In this document: in pieces, positions 55,838-64,000 of the stretch | Layout: every line of letters begins with the position of its first letter | Position numbering within the stretch: position 1 is the stretch's first letter | NCBI GenBank assembly: GCA_963383645.1 | Contig: OY726572.1 | Coordinates: forward strand, 67,463,738 to 67,527,737 | Reading direction: 5' to 3' | Source of the DNA: Muscardinus avellanarius | Lineage: Eukaryota; Chordata; Mammalia; Rodentia; Gliridae | DNA: 64,000 nt | The notes under the pieces: generated by a model | What the model was told of the DNA's origin: nothing | The model's database searches: none | What the model saw: only the letters and a program-made list of their open reading frames with translations | Made by a program: the position numbers and the translations under genes

Positions 55838-56539
55838 TCACAGTATCTTTACCTTAGAACATGTGAGGTGTGAGTGAAGTCCGGCGGGCAGTGGAGTGTG
55901 TGCTGGAGCCCTCAGCCTCCGACTCACATGGACCTGGCTCCCGCCCCCCTCCACTTCACTGGCCACCCCCTTCCTGGTCCCCATCAGTGACCCCCGACAC
56001 CCTCCACTGCTGGCAGAGGGCTGGGTGAGCAGGCCCTTAAGCTGAGGGAAGGGTGGCTCTGGGCACCTGTGAGGGTTGCACCCCCATAGGTACCCCATTG
56101 CCAAGGGAGAATGACATTCAATAGCAAATTTAAAAAAATCCTTGCCAGGTGGTGGGAGTGAGAGAAAAAAAGGGAGGGAAGGAGGCAGAGGAGGAGAAGG
56201 GAAGGAGGGAAGGGGAGACCCCACAGAAGAGAAGGAAAAGCTTTTTTTTCTGCTTTTTGAAGAAGGATCTTACATTTTCTTTTCGCATAGAGTCCTGGAA
56301 ATGATATAGTTGGCTCTGCCTATAAATAAGTTGATATTTGGAGGACCTAAATGAAAAAGATCCTTGCTAAGTGAGTCTACGCATGCATACAAGGAAAAGG
56401 AATTCTGAGGAAATGAGACAACATAGGAACTCAAGAAAACTTTAAAAGCTCTCACTAGAGCCCTTCAGAGAGCCAGACGGGAAAGAGGGTCAGGATGCAT
56501 GGGCCTCCGCTGTCCTGCTACTGGAGATGGGCCTTTGGG

Positions 56540-56620
56540 CGAGCCATTTTGCATTCGTGCCTCAGTTTCTACATCAGTAAAGTGGGTTGTTGCAGGGCTA
56601 GGACAGAGACGGTGCACGGT
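56540..56620 (+). repeat. MIR-like remnant
   Basis: GTGCCTCAGTTTCTACATCA then GTAAAGTGGG resembles MIR. Confidence 0.6.
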
Positions 56621-57089
56621 GCCCTGGTAGTTTGCTTTTCTTTGGGGGCGCAGAGCTACCCGGCACTCCCTAGCCCCCTGCGGTCAGTGGGCTCCTGGGA
56701 CCGGGAGCTGGCTAGCGCGCTGTGCGCAGAAATGGCAATAATCACTTCGCCTGTCCCCAAAGCCTCCCTTGAAAAATCCAGTGGAGGACAGGGGCCTTGA
56801 AGATGGTAAAGTCATGAAGTAAAAGAGAACCATGCTGGTGTTTGATGCCCCCAAATATCAGGATGTGCCGAGTTCCTGAGTTGCACTGGATTCACAGCTG
56901 AGTGAGGAGCAGACCCGACTGTGGTAAATCCCTGCAACCTGGGACCTATTTGTCACAGCACTTGGCCCCATCTGACTGACTCAGAGGGTTAAATGAGACA
57001 CACATATATAAAATATTTGACTCATAGATTTGACTCAGCCTGGTTGCCTAAAATAGAAGGGAAGCGATTGAAAGGAACGATATTTTTAA

Positions 57090-57245
57090 AGGATTTAATC
57101 ATCTTCCAAAGCAACTTCATGTCTATTGTCTTCCTCCCACAGCAGACCTGCGAGGTGGGGAGGTTCTTTTCAGGCAGGGTAACTCATCTCAGAGACACTA
57201 AGCGGCTTAGCCCGCGTTCCAGGGCCCCGGAGGCAGGGTGGAGGC
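57090..57245 (-). repeat. MIR-like remnant
   Basis: ACAGCAGACCTGCGAGGTGG and GGTAACTCATCTCAGAGACA resemble inverted MIR, weakly. Confidence 0.4.
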
Positions 57246-57542
57246 AGGGCCCCAGGCCTGCTGGCCTCTACGCTGGGGCTTCCTGTTCTGAACAGACCCT
57301 CTGGAGCAAGCCAGGTTGACTAAGGTGACTGCCAGGCCCAAAGCTGAGTCCCAGAGCAGGTGTTCCTGCCAGGGCCTCGGTCCTCACCTCCCACCAACGT
57401 CCAGCAAAAGAGCCCGGATTTCACCCGGAACACGCAGATTCTGCCTCCACCCAGGACAGCGCCAGGCGCCAGGCAGAGGCCGGCTCAGCAGCAAGGTGGG
57501 ACGTGGCCAGGTGGCAGCACTGGGCGCCTGGGAGGCCAGAGC

Positions 57543-57582
57543 CCACAGATGGGTGCCCCAGTCCACAGATGGGTGCCCCAGC
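57543..57582. repeat. 20-bp tandem repeat, two copies plus part of a third
   Basis: CCACAGATGGGTGCCCCAGT is repeated with one final-base change; CCAGAGATGCC at 57583 looks like a decayed third copy. Confidence 0.93.
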
Positions 57583-57819
57583 CCAGAGATGCCACCACCC
57601 TGAGGACCCCGGGCCAGTGCCCCAGATGAAGACGGCGGCAAAGCTTCCGCCACGACTCCTGGCTTTTCTGTCTTGCTGAGCACTTTTCCTCCCATGAACT
57701 ATTTGACTTTCCCATTTAGAAATCTGTTGGCACAACACAGGTGAGAAAGCAAAAGCTTAGAGCCACACCCGAGCTCTCAGAGGCAGAGACAGGCGGCAGC
57801 TCAGGACCTCGGGCTGAAC

Positions 57820-57975
57820 CCGTTTACTCCCCTCAACAGCCCTAGGATGCTGGACTAGTGCCTTGTGCCTCTCACTCCACAGATGCAGAACTGAAACGCA
57901 GAAAGGGTAAGCGACTTGCCCAGAGTCCCGCAGCGTGCAGGGGTTGGGACTCAAGCAGCCTGGCTCCAAGCCTTC
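57820..57975 (-). repeat. MIR remnant
   Basis: CTCAACAGCCCTAGGATG, CACAGATGCAGAACTGAAAC, GTAAGCGACTTGCCCAGAGT and ACTCAAGCAGCCTGGCTCC follow inverted MIR in order. Confidence 0.75.
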
Positions 57976-58067
57976 ACCCTTAGCTTCTAAATGCCACACA
58001 CCACTGCACGCTGCTCTGTCCTTTGGCCATGTGATATATTTGGTGTTTTTTCATATCAGTGCACAGA

Positions 58068-58290
58068 AGCTGGGCATGGTGGTACACCCTTGTAATCCCT
58101 ACGCTTGGGAGGCTCAGACAGGAGGATTGAATAGGTTCAAAGCCAGCCTCAGCTACTTAGTGAGGCTCCCAGCAACTTAGTGAGACCCTGTTTCCAAATA
58201 AAATATAAAATAGGTTGAGGTGTAGCCTGGAGGTAGAAGACCCCTGGGTTCCGCCCCCCAGTACCACAAAAATAAATAAGTAAAAAACAT
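58068..58290 (+). mobile_element. B1-dID SINE, GC-rich subtype
   Basis: AGCTGGGCATGGTGGTACAC head and CGCCCCCCAGTACCAC end. Near-perfect TSD tatcagtgcacaga / tatcagtccacaga at 58054-58067 and 58291-58304. Confidence 0.92.
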
Positions 58291-58357
58291 TATCAGTCCA
58301 CAGAGAACAGGCTTATTCTTCCTAACCTTGAGTGAGTATATTATAAGCTGCCCTGGA

Positions 58358-58430
58358 CTGGGGGTGTAGCTCAGGGCTAGAGCATTTGCCTAGCAAGCAT
58401 GAGACCCTTGGTTTGGTCCCTAACACTGAA
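58358..58430 (+). mobile_element. ID-type SINE monomer
   Basis: CTGGGGGTGTAGCTCAGGGC, TTGCCTAGCAAGCATGAGAC and GGTTTGGTCCCTAACACTG, then an AAC-repeat tail. Confidence 0.85.
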
Positions 58431-58509
58431 CAACAACAACAACAAAAAACTTAAACTGTCCCCTACTGGTGGATTTTTAGACTACTTCCCATCCTGCCTG
58501 CCTGTCTGT

Positions 58510-58835
58510 CTGTCTCTCTCTCGTGGTAAACTACGCATAACATAATTTACCACCTCAACCACAGTTCCGTGGACGGCTCTGTGGCAGTAAGATGTCCACA
58601 GTGCTGGGCACGACTGTCCTCCGCGTCTCCAGAACCTTTGTGTCTTCTGCAGCAGAAACCCCATCCCCACTAGACGCGGCTCCGGGCCCGCCCTCCCCAA
58701 GCTCCTGGCAACCACTGTTCTATTTTCTGTCTCTATGAATTTAACTACACTAGGTATCTCATATGAGTAGACTCATACACGATTTTTTTGTGTGACTTTC
58801 ATATCGCTTGTCAGAGCTATTATAAACCTTGCTCC
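58510..58835 (-). mobile_element. L1-derived fragment, antisense
   Basis: CGTGGTAAACTACGCATAAC then ATAATTTACCACCTCAACCA, TCCTGGCAACCACTGTTCTA and TTTCTGTCTCTATGAATTTA are a classic inverted L1 text. Confidence 0.72.
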
Positions 58836-59077
58836 ATGCTTCGCCAGAGCTATCATCATTAGATCCTGAGCGTTTAAAGCAAAGGGGCAAATTATAGAGA
58901 TGATTCTGGCATGATACAGAAGAGACGGACGGTTTCTGTAAGGGAGGGAAAGTGAGCAATGAGGGGGGACAGGGAAAAGAAGATTTCTTTATTCATCCTC
59001 TGTTCTTTATATACATCTAGAATTCTCTATCTTGCTCATGTATTACCTACTCAAACAATAATTATTATTTTTTTTTT

Positions 59078-59341
59078 CGTGGTATTGAGGATTGAACCTG
59101 GTGGCATTATACCTCCAAGCTACACCTCCAGCCTCCCTTTTGTTGTGCCTCTGAGCTACACCTCTGAGCTACACCCCTGGCCCTATTATTTATTTATTTT
59201 TTCTATTTTGAAACAAGGTCTCACTAAATTGTAGAGGGCCTCACTAAGTAATTGAGACATTGAGACTGATTGCAAACTTATGGTCCTCTTGTCTGAGCCT
59301 CCCAAGTACTGAAATTACAAGTGTGCACCACCATGCCCAGC
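59078..59341 (-). mobile_element. B1-dID SINE with internal duplication
   Basis: Inverted ID end CGTGGTATTGAGGATTGAAC; the block GAGCTACACCTCT is repeated (59152-59180), expanding the element; head CACCATGCCCAGC. Confidence 0.82.
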
Positions 59342-59374
59342 TCACTCCCAGCCCTTTAAAAAAACTTTTGTTTT

Positions 59375-59546
59375 AGCCAGGCGTGGTGGCACACGCTTGT
59401 AATCCCCACACTTGGGAGGCGGAGACAGGAGGATCTCACAGGTTCGAAGCCAGCTACGCTGACTTAAGAGACCCTGTTTCCAAATAAAAATATAAAATAG
59501 GTCTGGGAGCGTAGCCTGGAGGTAGAAGAGTTTCCAGGAACCCCAG
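59375..59546 (+). mobile_element. B1-dID SINE, GC-rich subtype
   Basis: GCCAGGCGTGGTGGCACACG head and GTTTCCAGGAACCCCAGTC end. It is followed by a fragment of an inverted SINE head (59547-59593). Confidence 0.88.
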
Positions 59547-59608
59547 TCTCCCAAGTACTAGGATTACAGGCATGTGGCCACCATGCCTGGCTCAAAAATA
59601 ATTTTTAA

Positions 59609-59811
59609 AGCTGGGCATGGTGGCACACGCTTGTAATCCCAGTGTTTGGGAGAGTGAGACAGGAGGATTGCACAGGTTCAAAGCCAGCTTCAGCTACTTA
59701 GTGAGGCTCTCAGCAACTTAGTGAGACCCTGTTTCCACATAAAGTATAAAATAGGTCTGGGAGTATAGCCTGGAGGTAGAAAAGCCCCTGCGTTCCACCC
59801 CCAGTATCACC
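59609..59811 (+). mobile_element. B1-dID SINE with an AAT-repeat tail
   Basis: AGCTGGGCATGGTGGCACAC head and CACCCCCAGTATCACC end, then AAT repeats from 59814. Confidence 0.9.
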
Positions 59812-59813
59812 AA

Positions 59814-59861
<48 letters not shown>

Positions 59862-59880
59862 TAATAATAATAGTTAAATA
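59814..59880. repeat. AAT microsatellite
   Basis: About 18 AAT units, tail of the SINE at 59609. Confidence 0.97.
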
Positions 59881-59893
59881 ATATTGGAGGTGA

Positions 59894-59968
59894 GGGATGG
59901 GAATGTAGTTTAATGACATAATACTTGCCTAACATATGCAAGGTCCTGGGTTCCATCCCCTGCACTGC
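59894..59968 (+). mobile_element. ID-type SINE monomer
   Basis: GGATGGGAATGTAGTTTAAT, CTTGCCTAACATATGCAAGG and GGGTTCCATCCCCTGCACTG. Confidence 0.82.
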
Positions 59969-60010
59969 AAAATAAACAAATACAGGTAACCACTAGAAAA
60001 ATAAAAATAG

Positions 60011-60211
60011 GAGCCAGGCGTGGTGGCACACACTTGTAATCCCAGCATTCGGGAGGCTGAGACATGAGGATGGCGGTTCACGGACAGCCTCAGTTACTTA
60101 TTGAAGCCCTTTGCAACTCAGTGAGACCCTGTTTCAAAAATTAAAAAAAAAAATAGAACTGAGGGTGTAGCTCGGAGGTAGAATGCCCCTGGGTTCTATC
60201 CCCAGTTCCGC
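60011..60211 (+). mobile_element. B1-dID SINE
   Basis: GAGCCAGGCGTGGTGGCACA head and GGGTTCTATCCCCAGTTCC end. Confidence 0.9.
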
Positions 60212-60339
60212 AAAAAGAAAAGAAAAATAGATATAGGGGACACTATATCCAAGCCTCTTGTTGATACCCATGGCATACACCAACTAAGTCTATGTCCTCT
60301 TTCTCCATAGTCACAGAATGCTGGCTGGCAGGTGGCTGA

Positions 60340-60660
60340 CCCAATACCTACATTTACCAGCCTCCTTTGCAGTTAGGCTTGTGTAGGTGACTGAGCACTC
60401 GGGGGTCCCAGAGAGGAAGTGGGATGTGCCAGTGTCAAGCCAGTGCCTCTCCCTGGATGCTTCTGTCCCCTCCTGTATCCACAGCAAGGATGTGGCTGCA
60501 GCCCGGCTATGCAGACAGGACAACACCTAAGGAGATGGCAGAGGAGCATGCTAGAAGGAGCCTGGGTCCCTGAGTGGTCCCAGGGAGCAGAGCCGCCAGC
60601 TGTTCACCCACCTGAAACTTGAACTGATACACAGGGTGGAAATGAGCTGCTATCTTATTT
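60340..60660 (+). repeat. Old interspersed repeat, family not assigned
   Basis: CAGCCTCCTTTGCAGTTAGG, GAGAGGAAGTGGGATGTG and GAAGGAGCCTGGGTCCCTGA resemble an ancient repeat that also ends with the phrase in the 10160 element. Family uncertain. Confidence 0.5.
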
Positions 60661-61020
60661 GTGCTGGTGGGTTTGGAGGTATTTTCCTTATAGCAGCTAG
60701 GAGAGCTGTAACCACCATAGGGTGATGTTGGGGAAGGCTTCCCAGGGAAGAGGCCAATGGGTGGAAAGTTAAGAGAGTCTTTGAGGATCTTCCTGCGGCA
60801 TCTGCAGGGCACCAACCTCAAGAGGGTTTGGAGTGAAGTGGGAGGGGCATCCGTTTCCAAAGAAAATTCCTGATCGTGACCTGATCTTGTCTGGGCTCAT
60901 CCCCACTCCACGCTGCCTTGACAAGAGTCACCTTGGCCCCAGCTCAGCCACTAATTTGCCTGGTCTTTCTGTGAAGGTCATCTCACACCTTAGACTTGCA
61001 TGCTTTATAAAATAAATCAG

Positions 61021-61196
61021 CCAGGCGTGGTGGCGCACGCTTGTAATCCCCGCGCTTGGGAGGCGGAGACAGGAGGATCGCGCAGGTTCGAAGCCAGCCG
61101 TGCTGGCGTAAGAGACCCTGTTTCAAAAATATAAAATAGGTCTGGGAGTGTAGCCTGGAGGAAGAAGGGCTTCCAGGAACCCCAGTACCACCAAAA

Positions 61197-61235
<39 letters not shown>

Positions 61236-61254
61236 AGCATTGATTAAAAAAATA

Positions 61255-61277
<23 letters not shown>
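61021..61277 (+). mobile_element. B1-dID SINE, GC-rich subtype, AAAT tail, 13-bp TSD
   Basis: CCAGGCGTGGTGGCGCACGC head, GGCTTCCAGGAACCCCAGTA end, about 80 bp of AAAT-type tail. Perfect TSD taaaataaatcag at 61008-61020 and 61278-61290. Confidence 0.94.

Positions 61278-61285
<8 letters not shown>
61194..61285. repeat. AAAT/AAAAT repeat
   Basis: Tail of the SINE at 61021, with AAAT then AAAAT units. Confidence 0.95.
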
Positions 61286-61290
61286 ATCAG

Positions 61291-61687
61291 AGCCGGGGGT
61301 GGTGGCACACGCTTGTAATCCCAGTACTTGGGAGGCTGAGACAGGACGATCTGGGTTTGTGGACAGCCTCAGCAACTTAGTGAGCCCCTCTGCAACTTAG
61401 TGAGACCCTGTTTCAAAATAAAGAATAAGGCCGGGCGTGGTGGCGCATGCTTGTAATCCCCGCGCTTGGGAGGCAGAGACAGGAGGATCGCGCAGGTTCG
61501 AAGCCAGCCACGTGCGCTGGCTTAGGAGACCCTGTTTCCAAATAAAAACGTAAAAATAGGTCTGGGAGTGTAGCCCGGAGGTAGAAGGGCTTCCAGGAAC
61601 CCCAGTACCACCAAAAATAATTATTTTTTTAATTTATTTTTTTGTTTTTAGATTGTGCCCTAGGTTCAATCTCCAGTACCACAAAAA
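61291..61687 (+). mobile_element. B1 half followed by a full SINE, then an ID remnant
   Basis: 61291-61427 is a B1 half ending TTTCAAAATAAAGAATA; 61428-61613 is a complete GC-rich-subtype SINE; 61651-61687 is an ID end (GGTTCAATCTCCAGTACC). It reads as a SINE interrupted by a younger one, with a junction like the composite at 61893. Confidence 0.82.
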
Positions 61688-61892
61688 ATGAGTAAATAAA
61701 CAAACAAACAATAAAATAAAATAAAACAGGCAGCAGTAGAAGTAAAACTCTCCAAGGGCCTGTCCTGTCTAACAGGCTATAACACCAGGTCCAGCTTCTA
61801 GGGAGACCAGGTTAGAGACTCAGGTCTGATTGCTAGGGTCTGGGCTTTCCCCTGTGACCTGCTGGACACATGAGTTAAATACTAGATGCAGA

Positions 61893-62262
61893 GCCGGTGC
61901 ACACTTGTAATCCCAGCATTTGGGAGGCTGAGACAGGAGGATCACAGTTCGCAGACAGCTTCAGCTTACTACTGAGGTCCTTTGCAACTTAGTGAGACCC
62001 TGTTTCAAAATAAAGAATAAGCCAGGCAAAGTAGCACGCGCTTGTAATCCCAGCATTTGGGAAGCTGAGACAGGAGGATCGCGGTTCATGGCCAGCCTCA
62101 GCTACTTAGTGTAGCCTTTTGCAACTCAGTGAGACCCTGTTTCAAAAGAGACTAAAAAGTAGGGCTGGGGTGTAGCTCAGAGGTAGAATGCCTCTGAGTT
62201 CTATCCCCAGAACTGAATAAAACAAAACAAACAAATAAACAAACAACAAAAAAAAAAACCTC
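61893..62262 (+). mobile_element. Composite SINE: truncated B1 half + full B1-dID, one TSD
   Basis: 61893-62020 is a 5'-shortened B1 half ending TTTCAAAATAAAGAATAA; 62021-62216 is a full B1-dID; then a long A-rich tail. A single perfect TSD actagatgcaga (61881-61892, 62263-62274) encloses both units, so they may have moved together. Confidence 0.88.
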
Positions 62263-62929
62263 ACTAGATGCAGAAATGGTAGCAGGTACTGACCACAAGT
62301 CAAAAATTGGTTGCTAGCTTGAAGTTTCACAAGCCTGTCCTGCAAACAGGTTGCAGGGGAGGATCGTTCTAGGACTTCAAGCACTGCATGGGAAGCCGGC
62401 CGAGACGCAGTGGATGGGCATCCACGCTGAGAATCCAGGCCAGGCCGCTCCCCCACCGCACTCCTGTGTTGTCCCGGCAGCCACTGAACCCTCTTCACCT
62501 CAAAATACAATCCTAGTTGTGACCTGATCTCACTTGGGCTCCCTCAGTGCCTCTGGCCAAACATAAAAGTATGCAGCCCTGAGCTCTTGGACTCCAGTGG
62601 CAAACCAGTGTGGACAGGAGACTTTGGACTTTGCTTAATGGTCTTAACTTGGGGAGTGAGGACGAGGGCGGTGTGGGGAAGCCGCCTGGGTGGCTAGGAA
62701 CCGCAGAAGTTTGCTGCTCTCAGAGGCAGCCAGGTCTCGGCTGAGCTGCCCTCAGAATCTCTCTGGATCTCAGTGTGGAGATCAAGGGAGGGGTGGGGGT
62801 GGGGGTCCCAGGCTTCTAGGAGAGGGGGACAGGCCCAGCCCCCAGAGAGACTGCCCGGCCCCACCCCCAGTCTGGCTTGCTTCGCTTCCCCTCTGCCTCC
62901 TTCCAAGCTGCTTCTCCAAACCTCCAAAG

Positions 62930-63130
62930 GCAGCAAAGACAGAGCCTATTTAAAACAACCTCCAGAAGGTAATTAAAGAGAGCCTGAAGGGGATCCTTCT
63001 GTAAGGCAAAGGATGCCTCCATCAAACAAACAAAAAAAAAAAACTTCCTAATTTATCAGTTGGGCCAATTGCGTGATACTGCACCATTAATTTTGTTGTC
63101 ATGGTAACTCCCAGGTAGTATATACCTAGG
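62930..63130. promoter_or_regulatory. Candidate conserved island with RFX X-box
   Basis: Contains CCAATTGCG (63065), CACCATTAATTTTG and GTTGTCATGGTAAC (63095-63108), a near-palindromic X-box of the kind bound by RFX factors, within unique AT-rich sequence that includes an A12 run (63035). No repeat family recognised. Confidence 0.45.
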
Positions 63131-63239
63131 CAAGCCTGGGTGGGGTGAGCCTACCCCAGTTCTGCAGAGACACGGGAGAGCCCCTCGCCTGCCTCTGCAG
63201 CAGAGCACCCCACTACTATCCACGCAGCTTCTCTCCACG

Positions 63240-63400
63240 GAGAGCAAAGAACCCGAAGTTGAACCCAGGTCTGAGCTCCAGGGCTCCCACTTGCTGGCCC
63301 TGGGATTTGGGGCAGGTGACTTCATCTTTCTGAGTCTCTACCTCCTTATTTGTCATGTGAAGATAGGAGTATTTACTTTCAAGGTTATTGTCAACACTTG
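63240..63400 (+). repeat. MIR remnant
   Basis: CCACTTGCTGGCCCTGGGAT, GGCAGGTGACTTCATCTTTC, TCTCTACCTCCTTATTTGTC, then ATGTGAAGATAGGAGTA: MIR in order. Confidence 0.78.
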
Positions 63401-63404
63401 GTTT

Positions 63405-63548
63405 ATTGGTTTATTTTGTGAAGACACATTTATTGAGGAGCATGGACTATGTGCTGAGCCCGGCTGCAGGTGCCAAGGAAACATTCGTGGGACAAAAACA
63501 AGGGAAGAGTTCTGTGGAGCTCACAGGCGAGGGGTCAGAAAATAAGCA
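63405..63548 (-). repeat. L2-like 3' end, antisense
   Basis: ACATTTATTGAGGAGCATGG, ACTATGTGCTGAGCCCGG and GTGGAGCTCACAGGCGAG match the inverted L2 3' end. Confidence 0.55.
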
Positions 63549-63567
63549 ATAGAAATGACAAAAGGCA

Positions 63568-63788
63568 GCCGGGCGTGGTGGCGCACGCTTGTAATCCCAG
63601 CATTCGGGAGGCTGAGACCTGAGGACCTCGGTTCACGGACAGCTTCGGCTACTCAGTGAGGCCCTCGGCAACTCAGTGAGACCTGGTTTCAAAATGAAGA
63701 ATAAAAAATAGGGCAGGGGGTGTAGCTCGGAGGTCGAATGCCCCTGGGTTCCATCCCCAGACCCGCAAAATAAATAAATAAATAAATA
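63568..63788 (+). mobile_element. B1-dID SINE, 10-bp TSD, little decayed
   Basis: GCCGGGCGTGGTGGCGCACG head, GGGTTCCATCCCCAGACCC end and AAAT tail, with many CpGs kept. TSD acaaaaggca at 63558-63567 and 63789-63798. Confidence 0.94.
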
Positions 63789-64000
63789 ACAAAAGGCACG
63801 TTCTCTGCTATGTATGTTGGAAGGATACGTGCTTCAGGGAGCCGGGAAAATAGAATGGGTCAGAGGACAGGGAGTGTGTGGTGGCAGCGAAGGTTACAAC
63901 AGGGAGGTGGTGAGGGTGGGTCTCCGAGAGTCTCAAAGTGGGGAGTAAGCCCTGCAGATCTTGACGGGAGATTGTTCTAGCAGACAGAACAGCGGTGCCA

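Larger units (their letters stand above)
54697..64000 (-). other. SFXN5: SFXN5 intron before exon A (incomplete)
   Basis: Runs off the right edge. It contains SINEs at 54.7, 55.6, 58.1, 59.1-60.2, 61.0-62.2 and 63.6 kb, MIR-like pieces (56540, 57090, 57820, 63240), an L1-like antisense piece (58510), an unassigned old repeat (60340) and the X-box island (62930-63130). The stretches 54960-55630, 55850-56530, 57250-57810, 60660-61000 and 62280-62920 show no further feature. No upstream SFXN5 exon was found. Confidence 0.8.

Noticed and set aside
60507..60660. Exon-like minus-strand frame with a GT donor (..YQFKFQ|GTGGGT)
   Set aside because: Does not match SFXN5 N-terminal sequence and lies in a probable old repeat.

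Overview
The window is mammalian nuclear DNA, most likely from a squirrel-family rodent (Sciuridae: ground squirrel, marmot or tree squirrel). Two things point there. First, nine short stretches on the minus strand, each bounded by AG/GT splice sites and joining without a frame error, encode the middle of sideroflexin-5 (SFXN5), a multi-pass protein of the mitochondrial inner membrane. Second, the introns are packed with about 60 copies of a chimeric SINE whose left half is 7SL/B1-like and whose right half is an ID-type tRNA-derived unit. This is the B1-dID/MEN type known from squirrels and some other rodents.

Gene layout, minus strand, in transcript order: exon A 54696-54670, B 54134-54080, C 51928-51903 (a 26-nt microexon), D 36052-35999, E 34308-34252, F 32533-32468, G 22545-22455, H 5531-5416, I 2878-2793. 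Together they give 578 nt of open frame, roughly residues 84-275 of a protein of about 340 residues. The N-terminal exons lie beyond 64000 and the C-terminal exons lie before position 1. No start codon, stop codon, promoter or poly(A) site of the gene is in the window. I find no second protein-coding gene; the longer open frames are chance frames in GC-rich intron or cross SINEs.

Region by region: 1-5.4 kb holds exons I and H, old MIR/L2 remnants, a GGATGC hexamer repeat and two young SINEs with intact target-site duplications (TSDs). 5.5-22.4 kb is one large intron with a MER20-like element, a small hAT/ZMYM-like coding fragment at 8.7 kb, L1 3' ends, nested SINEs and TAATTA-rich blocks that look like conserved regulatory DNA. 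22.5-36 kb holds exons G, F, E and D, with more AT-rich islands at 24.7, 30.2-30.7 and 31.6 kb. 36-52 kb is the intron before microexon C: SINE clusters, a GC-rich block at 45.3 kb, then an AT-rich L1-derived stretch from about 46.6 to 51.9 kb. 52-55 kb holds exons C, B and A. 55-64 kb is intron with SINE arrays and an island at 63.0 kb carrying a near-palindromic RFX X-box.

In the human genome SFXN5 lies beside the homeobox gene EMX1. The homeodomain-site-rich islands in these introns could therefore include regulatory elements serving a neighbour. That is inference. Exons and SINEs are the firm calls; regulatory islands and old-repeat family names are tentative because no alignment could be run.
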